Virus record (IMG/VR): IMGVR_UViG_3300042482_000702 | Location: 75,355-139,354 of that record | From: a virus | Strand: one strand, 5' to 3' | Length of the DNA stretch: 64,000 nucleotides | In this document: one piece after another, positions 31,599-42,533 of the stretch | Numbering within the stretch: the first letter of the stretch is position 1 | Layout: every line of letters starts with the position of its first letter | The notes under the pieces: model-generated | The model's database searches: none | Seen by the model: only the letters and a program-made list of their open reading frames with translations | What the model was told of the DNA's origin: nothing | Program-made: the position numbers and the translations under genes

Positions 31599-32498
31599 CT
31601 ACTTTATTTCGTAATAATATTCATCAATATCACCTCTTAAATCCGCAACATCCTTATCCTCAGTTAGTTTAATGATTTTTATTTTACCATATAGTCTACC
31701 CCCATTTAACTGGTGATATAATTTAACCGAATCTTTCCAAGCATCAGAATCAAGACAAATGGTAATATCATTAATTGCTTTCTCATATAATGTTTCAAAT
31801 AATAATTCTGACATATGTTTCCCTAACATAGGAATACTATTGGGTAAGAATAACCCATCAAACACACCCTCAACAATAAAAATCGGTTTAAACCAATCAA
31901 TTAAGTTTTCATTAAATATAATTTCATCCTTTGGTGTTTCAGGGTTTTTATATTTGGCACGACTATTTGGGTCCCAACTTCTGGCAATAAAATAATTTAA
32001 ATACCCCTTTTCATTATATGAAGGTATAATTACTCTACCACCGAAACTACCCTTATCACAAAAACCAATACCGTACTTTTCAATAATATCATCTCCAATA
32101 CCACGAATTTTAAGATAATTGTACGCCTGATTCCTAATTGGATATCTTGGACTACTATCTTTGAATAAAGTAAATCCTTCTGGGAGTACTAACCTTTTCT
32201 TTTTTTCTTCTCTTGGTTTATATTCTTCCGGTTGGAGAACATTATAAATTTTCTTTTGTTTTTTATTACCATATAAGTCAAATAATTTACCTAAAGGACC
32301 TTTGGTATTGTCCACATCCCCGCAAGACCAGCACTTATAAACATGTTGAAAATAATTTACCTCCAAATTACCTTTGTGTTGCCCTTCATCACAATTAACA
32401 CAATCAAACGATATTTGACCCTTATGTCCATAGTGTTGTTTCTCGTCTCCAAGTATTTCTCGTAATAATTCTATTAAAATTTCCGCATCGTCTGACAT
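31599..32498 (-). CDS. DNA primase, zinc-finger and toprim type
   Basis: ATG at 32498 (MSDDAEILIELL) is chosen because a start at 32534 would lie inside the promoter. 299 residues. The N-terminal zinc finger has CVNC (about 32-35) and CWSC (about 56-59). The catalytic core has IVEGVFDGL (toprim Glu, about 209) and CLDSDAWKD (about 248, DxD). It synthesises RNA primers for lagging-strand replication with the DnaB-like helicase encoded about 26 kb to the right. T4 uses separate helicase gp41 and primase gp61, as here. Confidence 0.88.
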   Translation of the reverse strand: MSDDAEILIELLREILGDEKQHYGHKGQISFDCVNCDEGQHKGNLEVNYFQHVYKCWSCGDVDNTKGPLGKLFDLYGNKKQKKIYNVLQPEEYKPREEKKKRLVLPEGFTLFKDSSPRYPIRNQAYNYLKIRGIGDDIIEKYGIGFCDKGSFGGRVIIPSYNEKGYLNYFIARSWDPNSRAKYKNPETPKDEIIFNENLIDWFKPIFIVEGVFDGLFLPNSIPMLGKHMSELLFETLYEKAINDITICLDSDAWKDSVKLYHQLNGGRLYGKIKIIKLTEDKDVADLRGDIDEYYYEIK

Positions 32499-32503
32499 AA
32501 AGA

Positions 32504-32535
32504 CAAAGATAATAATAAATTTTATAATATCCAAA
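32504..32535 (-). promoter_or_regulatory. Host-type promoter for the primase
   Basis: TTTG, 20 nt, TATCTTTG on the minus strand, an exact match. The -7 box ends only 5 nt before the ATG, so the transcript should begin at or very near the start codon. Confidence 0.75.
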
Positions 32536-32560
32536 CTACAAAAGTTTTATAAACCCTTTA

Positions 32561-32568
32561 TATTTATA
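32561..32568 (+). promoter_or_regulatory. TATTTATA box before the plus-strand virion genes
   Basis: TATTTATA with 17 nt to the ATG at 32586. It is on the plus strand, so the box follows gene orientation. Confidence 0.45.
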
Positions 32569-32585
32569 AAATATATTATAAAAAG

Positions 32586-32801
32586 ATGCCAATACAAATA
32601 ACGATTAACGATATCACCGGTGCTTCACCATTTAATATCTATATATGTGATGAACCTATCACAATATGTGTGTATGAAGAAACGATAACAACATTCCCAT
32701 ATTTGTTTAATGTCCCATCTATAATATCAGAACAATCATCTGTCAATTTAAAAGTTATTGATAATAATGGTTGTGAATCAATTTTAAATTTAAATCTATA
32801 A
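32586..32801 (+). CDS. Small SprB-like single-domain protein, 71 aa
   Basis: ITINDITGASPFNIYICDEP and a C-terminal VNLKVIDNNGCESILNLNL make one SprB-like beta domain, like the 101-residue gene at 3259 on the minus strand. It is directly followed (0 nt gap) by the next adhesin gene. Virion surface role inferred. Confidence 0.6.
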   Translation: MPIQITINDITGASPFNIYICDEPITICVYEETITTFPYLFNVPSIISEQSSVNLKVIDNNGCESILNLNL

Positions 32802-33620
32802 ATGGCGTGTTTAGAATCATATTGTATAAGTAACACCGGTAATATCACGTATGACGATAACTATATCAGTGGTGGGACACATAACTCAAATCTTTATTGG
32901 GTAGGTCAATCAAATGGGTTATTTATTTATTACTCAACAGAAAATGTTCAATGGTGTTTATCATCAGCATTAGATGGGACTTGTTTATTATCCGGAAAAT
33001 CCTCTTGTTTTAGCGAATGTCCCGACTTATGTGAGAGATATTACTCATCAGGAATTTGTTTAACACCAACTCCATCACCAACAAATAATAATTGTAGTTC
33101 GTTGGATTTTGTTGCCTTATTAGAATGTGAACCCCTGTCACCTCCAAGTTCATCTCCTACACCAACTAAAACACCTACGCCAACCGTTACACCACCTTCA
33201 AATTCGTGTTTAACAAACAATATTGACGCAACAATTGAGGGTGTTTCACCAACTCCAACCCCAACACAAACCCCAACCCCAACATCCTCATCTATAATAG
33301 GAAGGGATTGTAGTTTTGCATCACCAATAACTTATAATATCATCGATGATAATATAACATGCCCTCAAAGTTATTTATTTAAAAGTTGCGATAATGGTGA
33401 TATATATTCAACAACAAATCTTACTAGTTCAATAGGAGATATATCATTAATAAAAAATCAAGTTTATTTAGCCATGATAGATGGATTTAGAATGTGTATA
33501 TCATATTATGAAAAGAGCGACACTATTTTAGGTGGTTATGATATTGAATTAATTAGTGAACCTTTTGGATTTAATCAAGATGGTTGTTATTATTGTAGTC
33601 AAGAGTTAACAATAACATAA
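32802..33620 (+). CDS. Adhesin-like virion protein with Thr-Pro linkers, 272 aa
   Basis: Three Cys-rich beta domains joined by two low-complexity linkers: [20 protein letters not shown] (about 108-127) and SPTPTPTQTPTPTSSS (about 150-165). The first domain has CLSSALDGTCLLSGKSSC; the last has YLFKSCDNGD ... GCYYC and resembles the C-terminal domain of the 886-residue SprB-repeat protein. Thr-Pro linkers are typical spacers between virion or secreted domains. Likely part of the fibre complex. Confidence 0.65.
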   Translation: MACLESYCISNTGNITYDDNYISGGTHNSNLYWVGQSNGLFIYYSTENVQWCLSSALDGTCLLSGKSSCFSECPDLCERYYSSGICLTPTPSPTNNNCSSLDFVALLECEPLSPPSSSPTPTKTPTPTVTPPSNSCLTNNIDATIEGVSPTPTPTQTPTPTSSSIIGRDCSFASPITYNIIDDNITCPQSYLFKSCDNGDIYSTTNLTSSIGDISLIKNQVYLAMIDGFRMCISYYEKSDTILGGYDIELISEPFGFNQDGCYYCSQELTIT

Positions 33621-33731
33621 ATAAAAGTGTAATAAAAAAAAATAATATTACTTACATCCAACCTTTCTATATAACACTTGAGTTTTCAGGAAGATTAACA
33701 AATAAATTAATAATCACAATATTTATAATAC
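33621..33731. other. Short gap with the TATTTATA box of the 798-aa gene
   Basis: AT-rich, no gene. A weak inverted repeat (GTAATA/TATTAC) lies near 33632-33652 without a T run, so I do not call a terminator. Confidence 0.3.
33720..33727 (+). promoter_or_regulatory. TATTTATA box 4 nt before the 798-aa gene
   Basis: TATTTATA on the plus strand with only 4 nt to ATG 33732, the same short spacing as for gp25 (3 nt). If it is a -10 box, the start codon would be at or near the transcript start. Confidence 0.4.
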
Positions 33732-36128
33732 ATGGGATTCATATTAAAAAACACATCAGGGTTAATTAACACTAGATTAACAGACGCCGCAAGACAAAAA
33801 CTATCACAAGGTAGTTTTAACATCTCTTATTTTCAAATAGGTGATAGTGAAGTAACCTATAACGCTTTTGGTGAGTTAAATTTATCAAGCCTTAATATAT
33901 TAGAACCAAATTTTAATTCTCAAAATAAAACCGGTTCTCCTCAAAAAAATAAACAAAATATTAAATATCCTTACTATGTAGATGGAACCGAAGGTAATAC
34001 ATATGGAATACCTTATATGGCTTCTGATGTTAGTCCTATATATAACAGCGCAACAATGAGAGGTTTTTTCACAGGTAACACCACAAATGGAACTATAAGT
34101 AGTTGGAGTGCGTTAACAGATAACCAACACGTAGTTAATTCGAATTATGTTATCGATATGTTTTCATTAATAGGTAATAACACAGTATCCATTAAATATT
34201 CCGGTTGTAACACCAATATAGTTAGACAACCCTCTATTGGAGATTTTATAACAATTTATTACGATGGAAATGGATACAATAATTGTTCTTGTGATTTAGG
34301 CACCCCAATTACACCAACACCAACACCAACACCTACTGTAACACCATCTTATGATGAGTGTGCTATATATCCAACACCAACACCATCATCCACTTGTTGT
34401 TTAACACCAACACCAAGTTGTGGTCCTGAACCAATAACGGAATGTGTTATGTCAGTTTCATGTGGTTATACAATATTAACATATAAAATTGTAGATATTT
34501 GTAATTTTGTATTAACAGTAGACAGACCTTTACCTAATTTTACTAATTTAAATGAAGATTGTTATTACGCCAGAACATTAATCTACCCACCAAACATGAC
34601 ATCATTATATGATAGTATCACACCTTCTCAACATTGGCGTAATGATGTCATTAATTTTGAATCCATTTGTAATACAGATGAATTTGATGTTAAAATTTGG
34701 AACATGAACATCCCTTGGTCTGAAAGTCCTGCCGGATTAAATGATGGTATATATAAAGGTTACACTAAATTTCGTTCAACATCTTATTTAGGCACAAAAG
34801 AATATTTAGGTTATATGTCAAATAGTGGACAAACCATTAACAACACGGTTAATTATGTCAACTCACTTGGAGATGTTATTATTGTACCACCTAAAGACCA
34901 AAAGGCAATTTCAATAATTCATTATACTAATCAAAGTATAGATTTGTTTTATGGTGAAAAATTTGCGTTAGAACCATACGACAATGCAACCCCTGAAGAT
35001 ACAACAGGTGAGGCTAGAAACTTTAAATTACACATACCAACATTAATGTGGCATAAATCACAACCCTTTTGTATTGGACAAACTTTTTGGGTTGACCCAC
35101 CTGGGTTTGATAATAAAGGATTATTTGAAGTTCATTATATTCAATCAACTAAAAATCCTGAAATGAATCAACCTGGTATTAGATATTATAATTTATGGGA
35201 CACAAACGCTAATGAAAACGAATACCCTAATAGGGTTGGTAAAGTGTTTCCTGACCAAAAAATTATTGTTATCGATGATGAGGAAATTATCGCTGCTTTA
35301 TCTTATAAGTCAAATAGAAACTGGACATTACCATCACCAAGAATATCTTTAATCGCACCTAATAGTTGTGAAATAAATAATGGGTCAATATCTGTAGATG
35401 GTGTTTTATCTGGTTCATCAGAATATATGTATGTCACGTATAGATTAGGTAATAGTGAATTATCCACAAATTCATTACATTGTAATTACTATTCAAAAAT
35501 ACAAGGAACAGCAATTACACCAACTAATCTTATAACTAATAATGTTGGTATTAGATTTGGTAATGAATTTCCATATTTAAATCAAATACCTGAATCACCA
35601 ATCCTTAATACAGGATTTGTTGCCGACACATTTGAAATAATATGTCAGAAAGTAATAGGGGATGTTAGACCAGACCCTTCAGAGTGGAGAGTTATTGATT
35701 TTACATCGATGGTTAGTGCAACAACAATTAATGGATACATTACCGTAGAAGGTTTAACAGGAACAACATTTGTTATTACATCCGACGATTATGATAACGC
35801 CGAAAACAACAATTATACTTTAGATTATCTTTCAATACCGAGTAAAAATTCTACCGGTACTTCGTTAAATTTTGGTGATGAATATTATTTTTATGGTGCG
35901 TTAGAAACTGATATTCAAGCAACAATTTATGAAATGAAATATAAAGTAAATCTAAGTGCAACTGAATTTCAAGCAAGTTCTAACCCTACATGGTCAAGCA
36001 CCGCAAAACCATATATTTCAGAAATAGGTCTTTACGATACTGAAGATAATCTTATGATTATATCAAAGCTACAATCACCCGTTTTAAGACAAGGATTGCA
36101 ACAGTTTTTAATTAAATTTGATTTTTAA
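33732..36128 (+). CDS. Large tail/fibre protein with Thr-Pro linker, 798 aa
   Basis: The N-terminus (GLINTRLTDAARQKLSQG, then SFNISYFQIGDSEVTYN) resembles the start of phage tail-collar or fibre-attachment domains, which bind the protein to the baseplate. A Thr-Pro-rich Cys-containing linker spans about residues 191-235 ([12 protein letters not shown]). The rest is a long beta-rich, Asn- and Thr-rich region with several repeats of 'TNxxxNN' type. The family cannot be named exactly. Genomic position suggests a tail-associated receptor-binding protein. Confidence 0.65.
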   Translation: MGFILKNTSGLINTRLTDAARQKLSQGSFNISYFQIGDSEVTYNAFGELNLSSLNILEPNFNSQNKTGSPQKNKQNIKYPYYVDGTEGNTYGIPYMASDVSPIYNSATMRGFFTGNTTNGTISSWSALTDNQHVVNSNYVIDMFSLIGNNTVSIKYSGCNTNIVRQPSIGDFITIYYDGNGYNNCSCDLGTPITPTPTPTPTVTPSYDECAIYPTPTPSSTCCLTPTPSCGPEPITECVMSVSCGYTILTYKIVDICNFVLTVDRPLPNFTNLNEDCYYARTLIYPPNMTSLYDSITPSQHWRNDVINFESICNTDEFDVKIWNMNIPWSESPAGLNDGIYKGYTKFRSTSYLGTKEYLGYMSNSGQTINNTVNYVNSLGDVIIVPPKDQKAISIIHYTNQSIDLFYGEKFALEPYDNATPEDTTGEARNFKLHIPTLMWHKSQPFCIGQTFWVDPPGFDNKGLFEVHYIQSTKNPEMNQPGIRYYNLWDTNANENEYPNRVGKVFPDQKIIVIDDEEIIAALSYKSNRNWTLPSPRISLIAPNSCEINNGSISVDGVLSGSSEYMYVTYRLGNSELSTNSLHCNYYSKIQGTAITPTNLITNNVGIRFGNEFPYLNQIPESPILNTGFVADTFEIICQKVIGDVRPDPSEWRVIDFTSMVSATTINGYITVEGLTGTTFVITSDDYDNAENNNYTLDYLSIPSKNSTGTSLNFGDEYYFYGALETDIQATIYEMKYKVNLSATEFQASSNPTWSSTAKPYISEIGLYDTEDNLMIISKLQSPVLRQGLQQFLIKFDF

Positions 36129-36134
36129 TTAAAT

Positions 36135-36734
36135 ATGAAAAAAACACTTAAAGAAAGTCCTAAAGTTTTAGGTCTTGATGTATCTACCCGAACAATTGGG
36201 TGGGCATTATTTGATATACAAAGTAGAGAACTATTGGAATTAACCCATATCTCTCCAGTACCTAAACCAAAAGAAGAAAATAAAATTAAAGAGTTATTAC
36301 TTAAAAGTGAAATCTTTAAATCAAAACTTATTCAATATAAAGATTTAGGTATAACTAAAGTTATTATTGAGGAACCACTATTAAATTCTAATAATGTATA
36401 CACAATTCAAACTCTATTAAGATTTAATACTTTAATTACTAAAGAAATTTATGATGTATTAGGTATTGTTCCTGAATATATTTCAACTTACAACTCTCGT
36501 AAATTTGCCTTTCCTGAACTTGTTAAACAAAACGATAAAAATAAATTTGTATTGTTTGGTGGTCTCCCTAAAGATTGCGATAAAAAACAAATTATTTGGG
36601 ATTTGGTTGCAAAAAGAGAACCTCAAATACAATGGTTATACACCAAAAACAACACACTTAAAAAAGAGAATTTTGACCAAACCGACGCTTACGCTTGTGT
36701 TTTAGGTCATATGAATCAAGAAAATATTTGGTAA
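36135..36734 (+). CDS. RuvC-like Holliday junction resolvase
   Basis: 199 residues with an RNase H fold. Catalytic acids are recognisable: GLDVSTRTIGWAL (D15), VIIEEPLL (Glu pair, about 78) and QTDAYACVLGH (about 182), the pattern of RuvC and phage resolvases. It would resolve branched DNA before packaging; T4 uses the unrelated endonuclease VII (gp49). It is the last gene of the plus-strand run and ends just before a terminator. Confidence 0.8.
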   Translation: MKKTLKESPKVLGLDVSTRTIGWALFDIQSRELLELTHISPVPKPKEENKIKELLLKSEIFKSKLIQYKDLGITKVIIEEPLLNSNNVYTIQTLLRFNTLITKEIYDVLGIVPEYISTYNSRKFAFPELVKQNDKNKFVLFGGLPKDCDKKQIIWDLVAKREPQIQWLYTKNNTLKKENFDQTDAYACVLGHMNQENIW

Positions 36735-36739
36735 AAATT

Positions 36740-36768
36740 AACCCACCTTTATGGTGGGTTTTTTTTTT
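36740..36768 (+). terminator. Bidirectional terminator between convergent gene runs
   Basis: 8-bp stem (AACCCACC/GGTGGGTT), 5-nt loop, then a run of ten Ts on the plus strand. On the minus strand an AATTTTT run follows the same stem, so it can also end the tail operon. Confidence 0.85.
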
Positions 36769-36774
36769 ATTTTA

Positions 36775-36843
36775 TTATCTTATATATGTAGTGTCTTCCA
36801 CTTGGTTAGTTATCGTTCCATCAAGATAACAAACACCACAACA
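36775..36843 (-). other. In-frame extension after the TAG stop of the SprB-repeat gene
   Basis: After the TAG at 36844-36846 the same frame stays open for 22 codons (CCGVCYLDGTITNQVEDTTY and two more) to TAA at 36775-36777, just before the terminator. The extension has the same Cys- and Thr-rich composition as the domain before the stop. Either readthrough, a recent nonsense change or chance could explain it. Confidence 0.4.
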
Positions 36844-39504
36844 CTATGGTCTATAGTTTATACAATCAATACAAACCACGAATATCTGATTTAAAACTGG
36901 TGTGAAATAATTTCCAGAATTTGTTATTACACTAAATAATGGGTTTAATAATGGATAACCATTTGATATATACATAAATTCCCAACAAGTATTATTATCA
37001 GTTTTTCTTAAAATTTGACCAGGGACAATTGTAAATCCCGGTAATTCTTGAACAACGTATTGATTAGTGTTAGAACAATTTCTATATACATAGTATTTTT
37101 TTGGTGATGATGGAGTAACAGTTGGTGTTGGTGTTTTAGTTGGTGTTTGTGTTTTAGTTGGCGTGTTAGTTGGTGTTTTAGTTGGTGTTTTAGTTGGTGT
37201 TTTAGTTGGTGTTGGTGTTTTAGTTGGTGTTAAGCTTGGTGATAATCCAGGTGTTAGTGTGTTAGTTGGTGTTGGTGTGTTAGTTGGTGTTTTTGTTGGT
37301 GTTCTAGTTGGACTAGATGTTTTAGTTAGTGTAGGTGTTGGTGTAGGTGTTTGTGTTGCCAACAAACCACAATATTGACACGAAATAGTATAACTAATAC
37401 GTAGCTCAATAACAACATGATTTGGAACTAAAGATTCCTCATCACATTTAGTTATAATTTTAATTTGATTATCAATAGGGTCGATTATTGTTTGCCCAAT
37501 TTGGTCAAAACTATCCACCATCCCCTTTAATTCGCTATAAAAATAATCATCATATGGATAATCATTTAATAAATAACTAGTATAAAAATCGTTAAATTTT
37601 TCCTCATCACCAATTGTAACAATTAAGCTAAAAATAGCCATATCTAAAACACAATTAGTAAACCCCGACACTAAAGTATAATACCCATCAGAATACATTT
37701 GATATATCCCATATTCACCTACCCCAATATTCTCAAAATCACTATCACAAATAGTATAAGATTCATAAGACGATAATTTATCATACCCATAAATTGTTAT
37801 TGAACTTTCTTTAACACAATTATTTGAATCAGTCACAGTTAATGTATATGTCCCAGCATCTAAATTAGTTATACTATAACCGGTTTGTCCATTCACATTA
37901 GGGCTCCATTGTAAATCAAATGTTGGTGTACCTCCCGTTATTAATACATTAATTGTTCCATCAGAACCATCTGTTGAATCAGTTTTAACTAATATAAACC
38001 CAACACCCTCGGATGAGTCTATCTCAAAATCTTTAGTTTGTTGACACGGAGTTAGGCTAGAATCTTTTACCGAAACAGTATATGAATCGGAAACTAAATT
38101 AGTAAAAGTTACGGAACTTAATGGTGTATTTATTATTGATTGAGACCCTATATCAATTGTGTATGGAGGTTGACCCCCCACTACCTCAATATTAACAGAA
38201 CCATTAAGACCATTACAAGTAGTTCCTGTAGTTAAAACATTAATTGTATATAAAGACTCATTTATTACTGTGATTGTTCTATTATAAACACACGTACGAT
38301 TTGTAATGGTTAAAAGATATGTACCAGATTTTAAACCAGCAAATTGGTGATTTAAACTAGGAGTAGTATTTTCATCAAAATTAAATGTGTCCAAATTTGT
38401 CAATTTATAAATAATGTTACCATTAGTACCAAGTAACTCTATGGATATATTTCCATCATCATTCGAACATTTTGAATTAGTTAGAGTAATCCTTGTCACA
38501 TTAAACCCTGAAGGTGTTTGTATTGTTGTTGACGCAACAAAACTACATAAACCAGTATCTTGGACATATACTGAAAAAGTTCCACCAGGGATATTAGTGA
38601 ATTTGTATTCAGAATCAAACGAAATATTTGATTCTCCAGTCGAACCTGAATAATAATACGGTGCTGTACCTCCTGTTACAAAAACCGTTAACTCACCATT
38701 GTTTTCCGCACAACTTGGACTAATCGATTGGAACCCCCCTAACCCTATTTGAGGTACTTTAACAACACTAGCACTTTTAGGTATTACACACCCTGTACTA
38801 TCTGTTACGGCAACACTGTAAGACCCATTTGTTAATCCTGTAATAGATGATAATGTACCACCATTAGACCATAGATAAGTATATGGGGGGGTTCCTGTTA
38901 ATCCTGTTATAAATATCTTACCTGAACTAACATTACAACCAGCATCATTAACAACATAAAAATCATAATCTAAATTGGTTGACGATTTAATTATACAAGT
39001 TTCTGATTTACCTGAACATCCACCACCATCGTCGGCAATAACATAATAAGTTCCGGCCGATAAAGAATAAAAAGAAAAGTCGAGATTTTCTGTTGACCCT
39101 GAAGATAAATATCCACTATTACTTTCATATAAATAGTAACTCGCATTACCATAGTTATATGAGGTTGCTGCTGTTATTGCTCCATTATTAAAATTACAAG
39201 TAGTGTTTTGTTGGTTTATTATACTAACACAAGTACCGTTCGATATATTAATATTTACCGGAAGTACTGTCACACCTGGGTCATTACATGAATCAAGAAT
39301 ATTAAACGTGTATGTTCCCTCCAATAAACCATTAATGGTATACTCCGTCACTCCTTCACCTAACGCTATTGTCCCATAATCAGGTGATATCCATTCTATT
39401 GCATAATCAGGAGCATACCCCCGAATTTCTATTGAAAAACCTCCTAATGAGAGATTAGAACAATCTCCAGTTATACTAGATATATAATATAAATCACAAG
39501 CCAT
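36844..39504 (-). CDS. SprB-repeat tail adhesin with Thr-Pro stalk, 886 aa
   Basis: About seven tandem SprB-type beta domains fill residues 1-600. The consensus is visible several times, for example [20 protein letters not shown] ... [18 protein letters not shown] and [18 protein letters not shown] ... [18 protein letters not shown]. Next is a non-repeat domain (about 610-710), a Thr-Pro stalk (about 713-798, [13 protein letters not shown] type) and a C-terminal Cys-containing domain ([17 protein letters not shown]). SprB repeats are known from surface adhesins of gliding Flavobacteria. The gene is last in the tail operon; the product is probably the host-recognition fibre. The role is inferred. 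Confidence 0.78.
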   Translation of the reverse strand: MACDLYYISSITGDCSNLSLGGFSIEIRGYAPDYAIEWISPDYGTIALGEGVTEYTINGLLEGTYTFNILDSCNDPGVTVLPVNINISNGTCVSIINQQNTTCNFNNGAITAATSYNYGNASYYLYESNSGYLSSGSTENLDFSFYSLSAGTYYVIADDGGGCSGKSETCIIKSSTNLDYDFYVVNDAGCNVSSGKIFITGLTGTPPYTYLWSNGGTLSSITGLTNGSYSVAVTDSTGCVIPKSASVVKVPQIGLGGFQSISPSCAENNGELTVFVTGGTAPYYYSGSTGESNISFDSEYKFTNIPGGTFSVYVQDTGLCSFVASTTIQTPSGFNVTRITLTNSKCSNDDGNISIELLGTNGNIIYKLTNLDTFNFDENTTPSLNHQFAGLKSGTYLLTITNRTCVYNRTITVINESLYTINVLTTGTTCNGLNGSVNIEVVGGQPPYTIDIGSQSIINTPLSSVTFTNLVSDSYTVSVKDSSLTPCQQTKDFEIDSSEGVGFILVKTDSTDGSDGTINVLITGGTPTFDLQWSPNVNGQTGYSITNLDAGTYTLTVTDSNNCVKESSITIYGYDKLSSYESYTICDSDFENIGVGEYGIYQMYSDGYYTLVSGFTNCVLDMAIFSLIVTIGDEEKFNDFYTSYLLNDYPYDDYFYSELKGMVDSFDQIGQTIIDPIDNQIKIITKCDEESLVPNHVVIELRISYTISCQYCGLLATQTPTPTPTLTKTSSPTRTPTKTPTNTPTPTNTLTPGLSPSLTPTKTPTPTKTPTKTPTKTPTNTPTKTQTPTKTPTPTVTPSSPKKYYVYRNCSNTNQYVVQELPGFTIVPGQILRKTDNNTCWEFMYISNGYPLLNPLFSVITNSGNYFTPVLNQIFVVCIDCINYRP
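37110..37365 (-). repeat. Thr-Pro-coding low-complexity tract
   Basis: Short tandem units based on GTTGGTGTTTTA on the plus strand encode alternating Thr-Pro and Lys. The tract is in frame and may vary in length between isolates. Confidence 0.8.
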
Positions 39505-42500
39505 TAATTACATAAAATTTCAAAATTTATTCCGACATTTAATTCAAAATTAGTGCCAGTCGAGTTTACAGAACATATCGTATTATAAACCACTATTTGG
39601 TTAAATGGGTCACCCTCTTCTACGATAATATTATTTCTACTAAAATAATAAGCATAACCATAATTTAGTAAACTTTTTAAACTATTTACTAAAGCCACCG
39701 TCCATTCATTATCAGTAGGTACACTTATATTTGTGGTAAGGCCTGACCCTACAAAAAATGGGTCTTTTACAATATCATTACCATTAAGATTCATTTCAAC
39801 ATACCAAACACTTTTTAAATTTTCATACAAACAGTCATTTAAAACATAAGTTGTACCAGCTAAATAAGTATTTAATGCATTACTTAAAACTCCACCAAAA
39901 GTTTCATCCGGATACGCATCACAAGACACCGATTGAATCGGACAATCATATGTAAAAATATTTGACGTTAGAGAACAAGGTCTACAAAGAACAGGAATGA
40001 AACTACTACCTCCTTGTCTTCTCCATACAAACTTTTGTCTATGAAAAATAGAATTTTCATATTTAACACCCGTATTCCATATGGTTGTTGCCGGTATCAT
40101 TTGTTCAACTAATCTAACCCAATAATCACCAAGACCATTAACATACTGAATCATCGTTTGATAATTAAAATTATCGTTCTCCAATCCAACAAGTTTTTCA
40201 GATTCCAAATATTTCCAATAAATAGACTCTAATGTTGGATATCCCATTGTTTTACCGTCACTAATATATTGTCTATTTCTAACATTAATTGTATTTAACC
40301 AAAAAGTTTGAGCAAACTCAAAAAATGTTTTATTCTTTGGTTGTGGATTAATAACTGTATTATCAATACCACCCCTATCCGGATAATTTGACACAGGAGT
40401 TGGATTACAATAAGTCGGAGCAACATAATTTAACCCCTCATTTGGTATCGGGAAATTATATTTTCTTGACATAGCCCAAACATCGTATGATAATCCTTGA
40501 CCAGGATTTAAGAATAAATCAGTGTTTTTAGCATTTAAAACTAATTTGTCGCTTTCTGTATAATATCTCGCATTATAATTACCGTCCAAATTTTGTCGTA
40601 AACCAATTTCATTATCAACCCAACTTTTATTATTATCAATTGTTTGGGTAATGTTATACCCTAATGACATAAACGGAAATTTAACATATCTATCCAAATA
40701 TTCCGCACCATAAGTATATGGACTTAATGTTGTTTGATAATCAGGATTTGACCCTGTAAAAACACTATTGGTAAGATTAACTTCTTCCGGAGCTCTATGT
40801 TGAGGTGTCGATTCAAACCAACCACTACCTTTTTCATAATAATACTCTTCCGTATTTGGTGGTGCTGATGGGTACCCTTCACTATCAATAGGATATTCAC
40901 TTAATGAAACATTAACATCTTTAATTATTGTTGTTGAGGTAAATCCTGTAAATACTTCACCCTGAAAACTATATGTGTTACCAGCCTCGATTGTTGGGAC
41001 ATTTTTAACATATGTCCCCCCAGATATTGCAGCATAACTAGAATTAAAATCACTTACACTAATTCTTTGGTCTGCCAAGTATATGTATTCGTTAAAATCA
41101 ACCAAAGCATCCGGAGCACCAATCAATCTTAATAATATCTCAACAGATTTTCTTGTTCCTTTAGATTTAAACAAATAAGCTGAATTAAGAATTAAATTCC
41201 TATAATATTGATAATTTAATTCATCTGGTGTTTGTTGGTCGCTAGTCCCCTCAAATTCCGGCACATTTTTGTTTTTTTCACCAAAAACTGATGTTAAAAA
41301 TTCATCATTTGTTATTGGTGATATATTAGTGTTCCACCCTAAAGTTTGTGCTAAATTTTTTAATAATTGAGATGGGATATCATTACCCACATTATAATTA
41401 ACCGAATTCATATAAGCCAAAGCGTCTATGAATTTTTTTGTTTCATCAAAACTTCTACCATATATTTGTAGAACGGATTCCATCTTTTGACCCACGGTAT
41501 CAAAGTCTTTAAACGCACCTGTCGTTAAAAATCTTGATATTAAATTTGTTTTATACAAATCAAATGATTCACTCAAACCATTTAATGTTGTTAAATAGTT
41601 GGTGAAGGCTGGCGTTATAATATCAAGATTCCAACTACCATATAAAGGCCAAGTAACATTTTGATTTAAAACATAATACGTGCCATCATCAGCATCTGCC
41701 GGTACTTGAAATGTTGCTGTGTACTTTGGTACAACATTTCTATTTAATAAAAATCTTTGAACCTCATCTAAACTTTCATTAAACACTTGATTAACTTCAG
41801 AATCATTAGGTCTAATAACTAAATCATCATAAGTAATAGATTGCCCCGAAAATGGATTACCTTTAACATATATTTTTAATGTCCCCGAAGATAATGATGT
41901 TGTTGGAATTATTGCCGTCACATCAAACCCATTATTCTTATAATATAACGAATACTTCGCATACTGTATTGTCATATCTCTCAACACAGACACTTGTACT
42001 TCCCTTAATTGTAAATTTCTTGTGGAATTAACCGTAAAATCAACATCAAAAGGATTTCTAATTCTAGAAACATTTAGTTCAAAACTAGTTTCATCATCAG
42101 AACCAAGATAAACAATATTTGATGCCGTCTCACCAGTTACATAATTTTCATCCATTAAAGTCACCTCTAACGCCGCAGGGAATTTACCAATAATAGTCTC
42201 AACAGAAGTAGAAATTCTCTTAACCATTGACCCATATTGAGTAAAATTAGTTACTTGGGTTAGGTCAAAATTTGGATATACCTTAAAATTATTTTCAAAT
42301 ATGATTTTAGATTGAGCAACACTACTAACCCCTAAACCATCCAAATTAATTGGTTCTGAAAAATTACCAGTGTTAAAAGTCCTATTACTCTTTTCAGTAA
42401 TTGATGTTGTAAATTCAAAATTCCCTTGCGTTAAACCTCCTCCTTGGACTAATTGGAAACCAACTAAATCATCGGAAAATGTACCAGCTCCTGTTGCCGA

Positions 42501-42533
42501 TTGCGGGGGACAAGTATATTTTATTAACGCCAT
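39504..42533 (-). CDS. Large tail/baseplate structural protein, 1009 aa
   Basis: No exact family is named. The centre (about residues 340-420: [20 protein letters not shown], then [16 protein letters not shown]) resembles the helical P2 gpI-type tail-protein region found in baseplate wedge proteins. The N-terminal part is beta-rich. The stop and the next start share one base (TAATG), showing translational coupling with the SprB-repeat gene. Position in the baseplate operon supports a tail structural role. Confidence 0.65.
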   Translation of the reverse strand: MALIKYTCPPQSATGAGTFSDDLVGFQLVQGGGLTQGNFEFTTSITEKSNRTFNTGNFSEPINLDGLGVSSVAQSKIIFENNFKVYPNFDLTQVTNFTQYGSMVKRISTSVETIIGKFPAALEVTLMDENYVTGETASNIVYLGSDDETSFELNVSRIRNPFDVDFTVNSTRNLQLREVQVSVLRDMTIQYAKYSLYYKNNGFDVTAIIPTTSLSSGTLKIYVKGNPFSGQSITYDDLVIRPNDSEVNQVFNESLDEVQRFLLNRNVVPKYTATFQVPADADDGTYYVLNQNVTWPLYGSWNLDIITPAFTNYLTTLNGLSESFDLYKTNLISRFLTTGAFKDFDTVGQKMESVLQIYGRSFDETKKFIDALAYMNSVNYNVGNDIPSQLLKNLAQTLGWNTNISPITNDEFLTSVFGEKNKNVPEFEGTSDQQTPDELNYQYYRNLILNSAYLFKSKGTRKSVEILLRLIGAPDALVDFNEYIYLADQRISVSDFNSSYAAISGGTYVKNVPTIEAGNTYSFQGEVFTGFTSTTIIKDVNVSLSEYPIDSEGYPSAPPNTEEYYYEKGSGWFESTPQHRAPEEVNLTNSVFTGSNPDYQTTLSPYTYGAEYLDRYVKFPFMSLGYNITQTIDNNKSWVDNEIGLRQNLDGNYNARYYTESDKLVLNAKNTDLFLNPGQGLSYDVWAMSRKYNFPIPNEGLNYVAPTYCNPTPVSNYPDRGGIDNTVINPQPKNKTFFEFAQTFWLNTINVRNRQYISDGKTMGYPTLESIYWKYLESEKLVGLENDNFNYQTMIQYVNGLGDYWVRLVEQMIPATTIWNTGVKYENSIFHRQKFVWRRQGGSSFIPVLCRPCSLTSNIFTYDCPIQSVSCDAYPDETFGGVLSNALNTYLAGTTYVLNDCLYENLKSVWYVEMNLNGNDIVKDPFFVGSGLTTNISVPTDNEWTVALVNSLKSLLNYGYAYYFSRNNIIVEEGDPFNQIVVYNTICSVNSTGTNFELNVGINFEILCN

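Noticed and set aside
33632-33652. Inverted repeat GTAATA/TATTAC as a terminator
   Set aside because: Only six AT-rich pairs and no T run after it.
37163-37378. Gly/Val-rich frame on the plus strand
   Set aside because: It is the shadow of the Thr-Pro stalk of the SprB-repeat gene.
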